DNA from: Oscillospiraceae bacterium
GTDB taxonomy: Bacteria; Bacillota; Clostridia; Oscillospirales; Oscillospiraceae
Assembly: GCA_017408915.1 (NCBI GenBank)
Contig: JAFQTS010000020.1
Span: 24,496-88,495 of the forward strand
Reading direction: 5' to 3'
DNA: 64,000 nt
Below the pieces are notes generated by a model that was not told the origin of the DNA, searched no databases, and saw nothing but the letters and a program-made list of their open reading frames with translations. Both the position numbers and the translations under genes were made by a program. Shown in pieces: positions 1 through 10,289 of this stretch (position 1 is its first letter; each line of letters starts with the position of its first letter).

Positions 1-135
1 ATAGGATGCGCCACGCTCCCACTTGCTGATAGCACCTTCCGTCACAAACAGAAGCTCTGCCAATTCTTTTTGGGAATAGTTCTTTTCGATGCGTTTGCTT
101 TTAATGAATGCACCAAAGGTTTTCTTGTCCGTCAT
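1..135 (-). CDS. XRE-family helix-turn-helix regulator, N-terminal 45 codons (cut by window edge)
   Basis: Only the first 45 residues lie in the window. They read MTDKKTFGAFIKSKR, then a helix-turn-helix with the SQKELAELLFVTEGAISKWERG pattern typical of Cro/CI (XRE) DNA-binding domains. The start is set by a good ribosome site (AAGAGGTGAT) just upstream. A promoter with TTGACA and TACCAT boxes lies at 156-184. The gene runs leftward off the window, so its effector domain and target are unknown. Confidence 0.8.
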   Translation of the reverse strand, partial: MTDKKTFGAFIKSKRIEKNYSQKELAELLFVTEGAISKWERGASY

Positions 136-155
136 GGGGTATCACCTCTTGGGAT

Positions 156-184
156 ATGGTAGTCTAAACGCATAAAAATGTCAA
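156..184 (-). promoter_or_regulatory. Promoter of the XRE regulator gene
   Basis: On the minus strand, -35 TTGACA (179-184) and -10 TACCAT (156-161) are separated by 17 bases. They lie 21 bases upstream of the start codon of the regulator gene. Confidence 0.6.
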
Positions 185-216
185 TGGACTGTTACGCCAC
201 CCCGTAATGACAGCAA

Positions 217-248
217 GGAAGGGAGAAAGGCACGCCTTTCTCCCTTCC
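217..248. terminator. Perfect 14-bp hairpin between nifJ and the XRE gene
   Basis: GGAAGGGAGAAAGG (217-230) pairs perfectly with CCTTTCTCCCTTCC (235-248) around a CACG loop. It follows the nifJ stop in the direction of nifJ transcription, so it probably ends that transcript. The clear T-tract is on the plus-strand side (CTTTTT), however, so efficiency on the minus strand is uncertain. Confidence 0.6.
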
Positions 249-283
249 CTTTTTATGCTTTAGACTTTGAAACGATCGTTTCC

Positions 284-3200
284 TCAGCTCTCGCTGCGAC
301 GCTTATAGTACTCGTACTTCTCCTTGGCATTGGCCTCTGCCTCGGCAAAGAGTTCCTTGGCGTTGTCAGGGAAGCTCAGCTCCAGGGAAGCGTAGCGCAC
401 CTCGCCCTTCATGAACTCGTACAGGGGCATGGTGGGCTCCTTGGAGTCCATGGTCAGCTTCTTGGTAGCGGGATCGTAGCGGTAGAGATTCCAATAGCCG
501 GAGGCGACAGCATCCTTCATCTCCTGCTGGGCATAGCCCATACCCTTCTTGATACCGTGGTTGATGCAGGGAGCGTAGCAGATGATGAGAGAGGGACCCT
601 TATGGGCTTCTGCCTCACGGATGGCCTTAATGAGTTGGTTGGGATTGGCACCCATGGAGCACTGGGCAACGTAGACATTGTCGTAGGTCATCATCAGTGC
701 GCCCAAATCCTTCTTCTGGGTCTTTTTACCGCTGGCCTGGAACTGGGCCACAGCGCCCACAGGCGTTGCCTTGGAGGACTGACCGCCGGTGTTGGAATAG
801 ACCTCGGTATCCACCAGCAACACGTTCACATCCTCGCCCATAGCGAACACGTGGTCAAGGCCGCCGTAACCGATGTCGTAAGCCCAGCCGTCGCCGCCGT
901 ACATCCACATGGTCTTCTTGGACATATCCTTCTTGCGCTTCAAGATCTCGTCCACCAACTTCTGCTCCTCGGCGGTGAAGCCGCCCTGCTCCAGCACCTT
1001 CACCAGTGCCTCGGTGGCGGGGGTAGAGGCATCCAGATCCTCGTAGGTCTCCAGCCACTTGGCGATCATGGCCTTCACATCGGCGTTGGCGGTGATCGCA
1101 TCCAGCTCCTTCACATAGTCGGTGACGCAGTCGCGCAGCTGCTTGACAGCGAGGCACATACCGTAGGAGAACTCAGCGTTGTTCTCGAACAGGGAGTTAG
1201 ACCAAGCGGGGCCGCGACCCTCAGCGTTCTTGCAGTAAGGTACGCAAGGCATAGCAGCACCCCAAGCCTGGGTGCAGCCTGTGGCGTTGGCAAGATACAT
1301 CTTGTCGCCAAAAAGCTGGGTCAGCAGCTTAATATAGGGAGTCTCACCGCAGCCGGCGCAAGCGCCGCTGAACTCCACCAAGGGCTGCTTGAACTGGCTG
1401 CCCTTGAGGGTGAACTTATCCATCTTGTCGCCCTTAACAGGCAGATTGAACAGATACTCCCAACCGCTCTGATCGAGAGACACCTCATGGGAAGGCACCA
1501 TCTTCAGCGCCTTGCCGGCCTTGGGGCAGGAGTTGACGCAGCTGCCGCAGCTGGTGCAGTCCAGTGTGGACACGCCCATAGCGTACTTCATACCGGCAAG
1601 CTGGGGGCCCTTGGCATCCACCAGCTCCACACTGGCAGGCGCGACGGCGGCCTCAGCCTCCGTCAGCAGGAAGGGACGAATGACAGCGTGGGGGCAGACG
1701 AAGGAGCACATATTGCACTGCAAGCACTCATTCTTATCCCACACAGGCAGATGGGTGGCAATACCGCGCTTTTCATAGCGGGAAGTGCCCAGCGGCATCG
1801 TGCCGTCCTCCATGCCGCGGAAGGCGGATACAGGGAGATCATCGCCCTTCTGGGCGTTGATGGGCACGAGAATGTCGCTGATGACATAGGGCAGGCCAGC
1901 CTTGGGAGGCGCGATGGCAGCGCCGGAGAGCTGCTTCCAGCTGTCCTTGACGTCCACCTTCACCAGTGCGTTGATACCGGCGTCCACGGCCTGCAGGTTC
2001 ATGTTGACGACCTTCTCACCCTTGAGGGCATAGGTCTTGCGGACAGCGGCCTTCATATGCTCCACAGCATCCTCCACGGGGATAACATTGGCAAGCTTGA
2101 AGAAGGCAGCCTGCAGCACCATGTTGGAGCGGTTACCCAGACCCAGTGCCTGAGACTCACGGTTGGCATCGATGATGTAGAACTTAATGTCGTTCTCAGC
2201 GATGTAGCGGAGGATGTCGCCGGGCATCTTCTCCTCCAGCTCACTCTCGCTCCACTCGCAGTTCAGCAGGAAGGAGCCGCCGGGCTTCAGCTGAGAGATA
2301 ATGTCGTACTTGGTGAGATAGGTCTGGTTATGGCAGGCAACGAAATCCGCCACATTGACATAGTAGGTGGAGCTGATGGGCTGCTTGCCGAAACGCAGAT
2401 GGGACTTGGTGATACCGAAGGACTTCTTCGTATCGTACTCGAAGTAGGCCTGACAGTACATATCGGTGGTCTCGCCGATGATCTTGATAGAGTTCTTGTT
2501 GGCACCCACCGTACCGTCGGAGCCGAGACCCCAGAACTTGCAGGCGATAGTGCCCTCAGGCTCCGTCAGCAGTGCAGGACCCAGAGGCAGGGACAGGTTG
2601 GTCACATCGTCCTCAATGCCGATGGTGAAGTGATTCTTGGGCGCATCCAGCAGCAGGTTATCATACACCGCCTTCAGCTGGGCGGGGGTGGTGTCCTTGC
2701 TGGAGAGACCGAAACGACCTGCGTAGATGAGGGGACGGGCAGGATCGTTGATGTAGGCGGCGCAGATGTCCTCATAGAGAGGCTCACCGATAGAACCTGC
2801 CTCCTTCACGCGGTCGAGAACGGCAACCTTCTTCACCGTCTTGGGCATGGCGGCAAGGAGATGCTTGGCAGAGAAGGGACGGAACAGGTGTACCTGCAGG
2901 AAGCCCACCTTTTCGCCATGGGCGTTGAGATACTCCACCACCTCACGGGCACAGCCGGACACAGAACCCATGGCTACCACCACGCGGTCAGCATCGGGTG
3001 CGCCATAGTAGTTGAACAGGTGATAATCGCGGCCCGTCAAGGCGTTGATCTGGGCCATGTAGTCCTCCACCACATCGGGCAGAGCATCATAATCGCTGTT
3101 GTTGGCCTCGCGGAGCTGGAAGTAGATGTCGGGGTTATCCACCAAGGAGCGCATACGGGGATCTTCGGGGTTCAGGGCATTGGCGCGGAACGCAGCCAAA

Positions 3201-3796
3201 GCGTCGTAGTCCACCAGCTTTGCATAGTCATCGTACTCCAGCACATCGATCTTCTGGATCTCGTGGGAAGTGCGGAAACCATCAAAGAAATGCAGGAACG
3301 GGATGCGGGAACGGATGGCGCTCAAATGTGCCACCGCTGCCATATCGGCGCTCTCCTGCACGCTGCCGGCGCAGAGCATGGCAAAGCCCGTCTGACGGCA
3401 GTTCATCACGTCGGAATGGTCGCCGAAGATGGAGAATGCATGAGTACCCACCGTACGGGATGCAACATGGAGCACGCCGGGCAGACGCTCACCGGAGATA
3501 CGGTGCATGGTGGGGATCATCAGCATCAAGCCCTGAGAGGCGGTAAAGCTGGTGGCCAAAGCACCTGCTTCCAATGCGCCGTGGCAAGCACCGCAGGCAC
3601 CTGCCTCAGACTGCATCTCCACAAGACGCACGGTCTGATTGAAAATATTCTTCTTTCCGTTGGCAGACCATTCATCGGCCTTTTCCGCCATGGGAGAAGA
3701 GGGGGTAATGGGATAAATGGCAGCTACCTCTGAGAAGGCATAAGCTACGTATGCGGCGGCTTCGTTGCCGTCACAGATCTTCATGATCTTGCTCAT
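284..3796 (-). CDS. nifJ: Pyruvate:ferredoxin (flavodoxin) oxidoreductase
   Basis: A single-chain, 1170-residue homodimer-type PFOR, full length for the family. It oxidises pyruvate with CoA to acetyl-CoA and CO2 and passes electrons to ferredoxin or flavodoxin, a central step of anaerobic fermentation. Visible features in order: the N-terminal pyruvate-binding half (YPITPSSPMAEKADEW), two [4Fe-4S] motifs in the middle (CLQCNMCSFVCPH and CTSCGSCVNSCPKAGK), and the C-terminal thiamine-diphosphate domain (CAGCGETPY, GGDGWAYDIGYGGLDH, NTGGQSSKATP). The start is backed by a GAAGGAGGAC ribosome site. It has its own strong promoter and is probably monocistronic. Confidence 0.98.
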   Translation of the reverse strand: MSKIMKICDGNEAAAYVAYAFSEVAAIYPITPSSPMAEKADEWSANGKKNIFNQTVRLVEMQSEAGACGACHGALEAGALATSFTASQGLMLMIPTMHRISGERLPGVLHVASRTVGTHAFSIFGDHSDVMNCRQTGFAMLCAGSVQESADMAAVAHLSAIRSRIPFLHFFDGFRTSHEIQKIDVLEYDDYAKLVDYDALAAFRANALNPEDPRMRSLVDNPDIYFQLREANNSDYDALPDVVEDYMAQINALTGRDYHLFNYYGAPDADRVVVAMGSVSGCAREVVEYLNAHGEKVGFLQVHLFRPFSAKHLLAAMPKTVKKVAVLDRVKEAGSIGEPLYEDICAAYINDPARPLIYAGRFGLSSKDTTPAQLKAVYDNLLLDAPKNHFTIGIEDDVTNLSLPLGPALLTEPEGTIACKFWGLGSDGTVGANKNSIKIIGETTDMYCQAYFEYDTKKSFGITKSHLRFGKQPISSTYYVNVADFVACHNQTYLTKYDIISQLKPGGSFLLNCEWSESELEEKMPGDILRYIAENDIKFYIIDANRESQALGLGNRSNMVLQAAFFKLANVIPVEDAVEHMKAAVRKTYALKGEKVVNMNLQAVDAGINALVKVDVKDSWKQLSGAAIAPPKAGLPYVISDILVPINAQKGDDLPVSAFRGMEDGTMPLGTSRYEKRGIATHLPVWDKNECLQCNMCSFVCPHAVIRPFLLTEAEAAVAPASVELVDAKGPQLAGMKYAMGVSTLDCTSCGSCVNSCPKAGKALKMVPSHEVSLDQSGWEYLFNLPVKGDKMDKFTLKGSQFKQPLVEFSGACAGCGETPYIKLLTQLFGDKMYLANATGCTQAWGAAMPCVPYCKNAEGRGPAWSNSLFENNAEFSYGMCLAVKQLRDCVTDYVKELDAITANADVKAMIAKWLETYEDLDASTPATEALVKVLEQGGFTAEEQKLVDEILKRKKDMSKKTMWMYGGDGWAYDIGYGGLDHVFAMGEDVNVLLVDTEVYSNTGGQSSKATPVGAVAQFQASGKKTQKKDLGALMMTYDNVYVAQCSMGANPNQLIKAIREAEAHKGPSLIICYAPCINHGIKKGMGYAQQEMKDAVASGYWNLYRYDPATKKLTMDSKEPTMPLYEFMKGEVRYASLELSFPDNAKELFAEAEANAKEKYEYYKRRSES

Positions 3797-3821
3797 TTAT
3801 AAAATGTCCTCCTTCATTATT

Positions 3822-3856
3822 ACTGCCTCTCCCCTGTTCCGATGGGATGAGGCAGT
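3822..3856 (-). promoter_or_regulatory. Hairpin in the nifJ 5' leader
   Basis: ACTGCCTC (3849-3856 on the minus strand) pairs with GAGGCAGT (3822-3829) around a 19-base loop. It begins near the predicted transcription start and ends about 26 bases before the nifJ start codon. It may be a 5' stabilising hairpin of this probably abundant mRNA. No known riboswitch is recognised. Confidence 0.4.
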
Positions 3857-3871
3857 TTCGCTATGAGCAAC

Positions 3872-3900
3872 ATTTTAACACTTCTCGTCAAAAAGGTCAA
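3872..3900 (-). promoter_or_regulatory. Promoter of nifJ
   Basis: Minus strand: -35 TTGACC (3895-3900), a 17-base spacer, then -10 TAAAAT (3872-3877). This is a near-consensus vegetative promoter, in keeping with high expression of PFOR. Confidence 0.75.
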
Positions 3901-3963
3901 CAAAAACTAATTTTTACTCTCATAAATTGGTAACAAATACCGAAAACCTTTTCAATATTACGA

Positions 3964-3994
3964 AAACGCCGTAACTTGAGAAGTTACGGCGTTT
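3964..3994 (-). terminator. Terminator of the murD-yunB-ligA-GH13 operon
   Basis: AAACGCCGTAACTT and AAGTTACGGCGTTT form a perfect 14-bp stem with a 3-base loop, 11 bases after the GH13 stop codon. A short T-tract follows on the minus strand. Confidence 0.8.
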
Positions 3995-4004
3995 ATCATT
4001 GGAT

Positions 4005-5282
4005 TTAGTTCCCGAATACCAAAGGCATTCCCTCAAAGGCCACAGTACCGTTTTTCACGGCGACCATGCCGCCCAACAGGTTTTCGTATTCCCCATCGGG
4101 CAGGTCTACCTTCACATTTCCGCGGCAACCGTAGGGGCTGAACACACCACGGACATGCTGCGTGGGGCAATCGTAGTACATAACGGCGATACCTTCTGCC
4201 CCCTCCTCTGCCCAGAAACCCGAAGCAGACAGAGGCAGCGCTGCCTTCATCTTTCGCAGGGTACAGAGGTAATCCTGCAGATCCTCGTTCTTCTCGGCGA
4301 AGGAGTCCTCCTTCTCAAAAAGGCTCACCTGATGACGGGGCGCAAACTCCATACCGCTGTAGAGGAGAGTCGTGCCGCGGAGGAAATAGAGCATGGCTAA
4401 ATAGTTGTGAAGAGCCTCCTCCGATGTTACGCGGGAGGCAAGGCGGGGCTGATCGTGGTTTTCGAAGCAGCGGAGCTTCACATAGTTGTCGGTATAGGCC
4501 GCCTCCTGCATATTGAGCATATGGAGATAGGTCTTAAAGTTCCGACGGTCTTCAAACATCTCCTCAATGTGAGGCCAGATGTCGTAATCATAGGTCATGT
4601 CGAAAGCGCGATAGAGATCACCATCGCTGACTGCCACCGCCCCTTGAGCCCGCATATAGCGGTTGTGGATGCCGTGGACACTCTCTGCCAGCCAAATGGC
4701 ATCGGGGCGCACCTGCGCCACCGCCTCACGGGCGCGACACCAAAATTCCACAGGCACAGAGCTTGCCACATCACAGCGGAAGCCGTCCACGATCTTCGCC
4801 CACTGCACCAGCGTTTCGATCTGATAGTCCCAAAGAGGTGCGTTGCGGTAGTTGAGATCGACAATATCGCTCCAATCCGCCACGCGGCGGGTGGGGTTGC
4901 CATTTTCATCCCGCAGGAAGAACTCGGGATGGTCGTGTGCCAGTACGGAGTCGGGCGAGGTGTGGTTATAGACCACATCAATGATGAGGCGCATCCCACG
5001 CTTGTGGCACTCCCCCACCAAATGCTGCAGATCCTCCACCGTACCCATATCGGGATTCACGGCGCGGTAGTCGCGGATGGCGTAGGGGCTGCCCACGCTG
5101 CCCTTACGGTTCACCTCGCCGATGGGATGGATAGGCATGAGCCACAGAATATCCACGCCGAGAGAGCGCAGACGGTCGAGGTCACCTTCCAGTGCGCGGA
5201 ACGTACCCTCGGGGGTATGGTCACGGACGAACACGCTGTACAGCACTGCGTCACGAAGGTTCACATTTGTATTGCTTGCCAT
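4005..5282 (-). CDS. GH13-family alpha-amylase-type glycosidase, cytoplasmic
   Basis: A 425-residue alpha-amylase-superfamily (beta/alpha)8 enzyme. All four GH13 signatures are visible: DVVYNH (Asp102), GFRCDVAS (nucleophile Asp171), LAES (acid/base Glu200) and FENHDQ (Asp277). There is no signal peptide, so it probably acts on imported or stored alpha-glucans; exact substrate unknown. An upstream in-frame codon would give 437 residues, but that extension overlaps the ligA stop. The start at 5282 has an AAGGAGAAAG site formed partly from the ligA stop codon. It is the last gene of an operon with murD, yunB and ligA, an odd partner for wall and DNA genes. Confidence 0.88.
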   Translation of the reverse strand: MASNTNVNLRDAVLYSVFVRDHTPEGTFRALEGDLDRLRSLGVDILWLMPIHPIGEVNRKGSVGSPYAIRDYRAVNPDMGTVEDLQHLVGECHKRGMRLIIDVVYNHTSPDSVLAHDHPEFFLRDENGNPTRRVADWSDIVDLNYRNAPLWDYQIETLVQWAKIVDGFRCDVASSVPVEFWCRAREAVAQVRPDAIWLAESVHGIHNRYMRAQGAVAVSDGDLYRAFDMTYDYDIWPHIEEMFEDRRNFKTYLHMLNMQEAAYTDNYVKLRCFENHDQPRLASRVTSEEALHNYLAMLYFLRGTTLLYSGMEFAPRHQVSLFEKEDSFAEKNEDLQDYLCTLRKMKAALPLSASGFWAEEGAEGIAVMYYDCPTQHVRGVFSPYGCRGNVKVDLPDGEYENLLGGMVAVKNGTVAFEGMPLVFGN

Positions 5283-5292
5283 TTCTTTCTCC

Positions 5293-7278
<1,986 letters not shown>

Positions 7279-7286
7279 TTACATCT

Positions 7287-7973
7287 TTAGTCCAATATAT
7301 TAGCTCCGTAATCGATCATATCCTCCGGCGCGGCAGAGAAATAGGTATAGCTCTCCGGCACGCTGCCGACGATCACCGTCTCGGCAACGGCGATCTCGTT
7401 TGCCACCGTGGTGGAAGTGCGGATCCCCGGCAAGAGAATGCTCATGTAGACATCCACTTCCAGCAGGATCTGATGGCGGGTCTGGTTGATACCCGCGGCG
7501 GAGAACTCATTGCGGAACACGGCGCTGGCGCTACCTACCGCCTGCATCCGCACGGTGATATAGGGCCCACGGCCCGAAAGAAGCGCAGAACCCGTCAGCG
7601 TTCCAATGGGGATACGCAGTTCACTGGTGGAAACCTCGGAAAGTCTGCGGAGGATTTCCTCGGAAATGGCGCTTTGCATACGGTTCACTTCCGCCACGTT
7701 GCTCCGCAGGGCCGTCACGCGGCCTGTGGCGTCCTTTTCAAAAGTGACAAACGCCTCGTAGTTAATATCGCCACGCTGAATGGCCTCCTCCACGGCGGCA
7801 GCTACAATGCGGTTGACGCTGTTGGACACCCGCGCCGAGGCCATACTGGTCAGCACAGGCCGCAAATGGGCAAGGAGCAGAATCAGCAGCGCCAAAAGGA
7901 CGATGCCAATCAGCGTCATCCACACCGCCCAACGCTGCCCTTTACTCAAGCGCACATAGCGAAGCCGATCCAT
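7287..7973 (-). CDS. yunB: Sporulation protein YunB
   Basis: 228 residues. A short basic N-terminus is followed by one membrane helix (residues about 14-36, WAVWMTLIGIVLLALLILLL) and an extracytoplasmic domain with the YunB pattern (IPIGTLTGSALLSGRGP). In Bacillus subtilis YunB is a mother-cell sporulation protein under sigma-E. The start at 7973 has a GGGGGTGAGGTG ribosome site; a longer frame back to 8096 would run into murD. The ribosome site and start codon lie inside an inverted repeat (7971-8008). Here the gene sits inside a vegetative murD-ligA operon. Confidence 0.85.
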   Translation of the reverse strand: MDRLRYVRLSKGQRWAVWMTLIGIVLLALLILLLAHLRPVLTSMASARVSNSVNRIVAAAVEEAIQRGDINYEAFVTFEKDATGRVTALRSNVAEVNRMQSAISEEILRRLSEVSTSELRIPIGTLTGSALLSGRGPYITVRMQAVGSASAVFRNEFSAAGINQTRHQILLEVDVYMSILLPGIRTSTTVANEIAVAETVIVGSVPESYTYFSAAPEDMIDYGANILD

Positions 7974-8008
7974 CACCTCACCCCCTACCGTGAGGGTATG
8001 AGGTGATG
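7971..8008 (-). promoter_or_regulatory. Inverted repeat covering the yunB ribosome site and start codon
   Basis: CATCACCTCA at 7999-8008 (minus strand) and TGAGGTGATG at 7971-7980 make a perfect 10-bp stem that contains the Shine-Dalgarno sequence and the ATG of yunB. The 18-base loop can form a small inner stem (TACC with GGTA). This could reduce yunB translation on the vegetative polycistronic transcript. Confidence 0.5.
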
Positions 8009-8016
8009 GCTTTTCC

Positions 8017-9402
8017 TTATTCCTCCCAACTGTTGACGATGGCCTTGAATGTCTTGCCTCGCTCCATGAAGTTCTTGAACTGGTCAAAGGCGGCACAGGC
8101 GGGAGAAAGGGTCACCACGTCACCCTCCACAGCGCGGTCTCTTGCCGTTTCCACCGCAGCTGTAAAGGGAGAAACCATGACAATCTCAGGGCACCCCATC
8201 TTATAGTTAGGTGCAGCCTCCACGGCGGCGCGGATCTTCTCTGCCGTCGCGCCGCACAGGACGAGGAGCTTCACATGCTCCACAATTTCGCAGCCCAAAT
8301 CGTCAAAGGGAATGTGCTTATCGTAGCCGCCTGCAATGAGGATCACCTTTTCCTTGAAGGAGCGCAGACCTGCCGTGGTGCGGCTGGGGCTGGAGGCAAT
8401 GGAGTCGTTATAATACCGCACGCCGTGATAAGTACGCACCAACTCGATGCGATGCTCCACGCCGCCGAATTCACGGGCGAAATCGCGGATGATCTCGGGG
8501 GGAACAAAGTCGCCTACAGCGGCGATGGCTGCCAAATAGTTCTCCACATTGTGGACACCGGGGAGCTTAATATCCTCCACGGACATGATGCGGATGTTCT
8601 CTCCCTCGCTGCGGCGGAAGATCACATCACCACGGAGGAACGTGCCCTCCTCCACCGTATCAAGGCGGCTGAAGAACTGCACGTTGCCCACCGCTTTCTC
8701 CGCCTCGGCGCGAGTCAAAGCGTTATCATAATTGAGGATCACGCTGTCGCTGGCCCACTGGTGAAGGAAGATATTCTCCTTGGAGGCAACGTACTCCTCC
8801 ATGTCGGTATGGACATCCAAGTGGTTGGGGGCGAGGTTGGTAATCACCGCCACATGGGCGCTGTGGGTCATAGTCATCAGCTGGAAACTGGACAGTTCCA
8901 GCACCGTAAGGTCGGTGACGCCCATATCGTCCGCCTCACACAGCAAAGGATTGCCGATATTGCCGCCGAGATGGACGGTGTAGCCCGCCTTCTCCAACAG
9001 TTTGGCGATGATGGTGGTGGTCGTAGTCTTGCCATCCGAGCCGGTGACGGCGATGATGGGACAGGGGCAGACCTCGAAGAACACCTCCATCTCGGAGGTA
9101 AGGACAGCACCGCGCTCCACGGCGGCTTTCAGCTGAGGCACATCGTGGCGGAGACCGGGGGTGCGGAAGATGACATCCTGGGTGAGATGGTCGAGGTAAT
9201 CTGCGCCCAGCTGCAGCTTGGCGCCCAAAGCCGTCAGTTCAGCGGCAAGGTCGCCCAGTTCTTCCACTGTGCGCTTGTCGCAGGCGGTCACATCAATGCC
9301 CTCGCTGCAAAGGCGGCGAATCAAAGGCGTATTGCTGACACCGATGCCGATGACGGCGACGGACTTATCTTTAAGGCTATTTACATATTCCTGTAAGGTC
9401 AT
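8017..9402 (-). CDS. murD: UDP-N-acetylmuramoylalanine--D-glutamate ligase MurD
   Basis: 461 residues. It adds D-glutamate to UDP-MurNAc-L-Ala in the cytoplasm, using ATP. The N-terminal Rossmann-type domain (VAVIGIGVSNTPLIRRL) is followed by the Mur-ligase P-loop (TGSDGKTTTTT), the central ATPase domain (ELSSFQLMTM; APNHLDVHTDMEEYVASKENIF) and the C-terminal domain with DSIASSPSRT and the tail SPACAAFDQFKNFMERG. It is first in the operon, with ribosome site AAGGAGC and a strong promoter at 9438-9466. Confidence 0.97.
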   Translation of the reverse strand: MTLQEYVNSLKDKSVAVIGIGVSNTPLIRRLCSEGIDVTACDKRTVEELGDLAAELTALGAKLQLGADYLDHLTQDVIFRTPGLRHDVPQLKAAVERGAVLTSEMEVFFEVCPCPIIAVTGSDGKTTTTTIIAKLLEKAGYTVHLGGNIGNPLLCEADDMGVTDLTVLELSSFQLMTMTHSAHVAVITNLAPNHLDVHTDMEEYVASKENIFLHQWASDSVILNYDNALTRAEAEKAVGNVQFFSRLDTVEEGTFLRGDVIFRRSEGENIRIMSVEDIKLPGVHNVENYLAAIAAVGDFVPPEIIRDFAREFGGVEHRIELVRTYHGVRYYNDSIASSPSRTTAGLRSFKEKVILIAGGYDKHIPFDDLGCEIVEHVKLLVLCGATAEKIRAAVEAAPNYKMGCPEIVMVSPFTAAVETARDRAVEGDVVTLSPACAAFDQFKNFMERGKTFKAIVNSWEE

Positions 9403-9437
9403 GGTAGCTGCTCCTTAACTAATTTTTTCTTGAAGCT

Positions 9438-9466
9438 ATTATACTCGCTTTTCCCTTCTACTTCAA
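9438..9466 (-). promoter_or_regulatory. Promoter of the murD operon
   Basis: Minus strand: -35 TTGAAG (9461-9466), 17 bases, -10 TATAAT (9438-9443). Confidence 0.75.
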
Positions 9467-9471
9467 TCCCA

Positions 9472-9510
9472 CGGCGCAAAAAATCGCGCCGCATCTTTCG
9501 ACACGGCGCG
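9472..9510 (-). terminator. Terminator of the importer-racemase operon
   Basis: CGCGCCG (504-510 region of 9504-9510) pairs with CGGCGCG (9485-9491) around a 12-base loop, followed on the minus strand by ATTTTTTG. It lies 5 bases after the racemase stop. Confidence 0.75.
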
Positions 9511-9515
9511 AATCC

Positions 9516-10289
9516 TTACGCAATGGTTATGGTGTTGCGGCGCAGCAAGCGGGCAGTACCCTGCAGAGTAATGTTCCCTGCTTCATCGGCGGCAACATGG
9601 AGCGTACCTCCCTTCTGACGGAGAGGCAGAGATACAGCTTTCCCCGTGGAATAGCGGAGATAGGCACCCACCGCAGCCGTTCCGCTGCCGCAGGAGTTCT
9701 CCCAAAACATGGTCTTGGCCTCCGGCACATAAACGAGGGGGTTCATAGTGCTTGCTTCCAAGTCCACCTGCATCAATCCCAATGCCTCGGCGTGGAGTTC
9801 CTCGCACAGTTCCCGCACGATGGTCTCGGCGGTACTATCGTCAACCGCACCCAGCAAAACAGCGTGGCTGATGCCGTCACTGAGCACCACGGGCAGGGTA
9901 AGTCCTCCCTTTTCCACCGTGATGATCTCCTTGGGGGCAGGCATCGCTACGGAGCAGGCGTAGCCATCGACAGTAGGCGTGACCACGATCTCCACTTCCC
10001 TGCCGCTGATGCTGACACGAAGGTGCTTCTCCTCTTCCATGCCGCAGTTCAGCGCGTAGAGAGAGGCAGCACACATGGCGGCATTGCCGCAGAATTCGCC
10101 GCCCGCCATGCGGATGGCAGTATCGCAGCCATGGGGTGCGTCCACCACAAAGCCCACCTGCTCACAAAGAGGCTCGACAGCCATAATGGCCTCTGCGATC
10201 CGCGGCTGATCCGCTACGGGAACAGACTGTTCCACCAGCACCGTCATGTTGCCGGTGGGGTCCATGAAGGCATAGGTAAGCTCCATCAT
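9516..10289 (-). CDS. DapF-fold amino-acid racemase/epimerase (not clearly DapF itself)
   Basis: 257 residues with the diaminopimelate-epimerase fold. Two catalytic cysteines are visible, one per half: Cys67 in MAGGEFCGNAAM and Cys200 in ENSCGSGTAAVGAY, so a two-thiol, cofactor-independent racemisation is expected. The surrounding residues differ from classical DapF (which has GNGIRC- and GSGET-type contexts) and, from memory, look more like the DapF-like histidine-racemase group. The ATG overlaps the stop of the ATPase gene by one base (TGATG); a GTG one codon earlier is also possible. Its place at the end of an amino-acid importer operon suggests the imported amino acid is its substrate. 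DapF itself cannot be ruled out. Confidence 0.75.
   Translation of the reverse strand: MMELTYAFMDPTGNMTVLVEQSVPVADQPRIAEAIMAVEPLCEQVGFVVDAPHGCDTAIRMAGGEFCGNAAMCAASLYALNCGMEEEKHLRVSISGREVEIVVTPTVDGYACSVAMPAPKEIITVEKGGLTLPVVLSDGISHAVLLGAVDDSTAETIVRELCEELHAEALGLMQVDLEASTMNPLVYVPEAKTMFWENSCGSGTAAVGAYLRYSTGKAVSLPLRQKGGTLHVAADEAGNITLQGTARLLRRNTITIA

Noticed and set aside
557-3733. A very long open frame on the plus strand, antisense to nifJ
   Set aside because: It mirrors the codon structure of nifJ, has no ribosome site or family motif, and its translation is low-complexity His/Leu/Gly-rich. Similar antisense frames over leuS, glnS and smc were dropped for the same reason.
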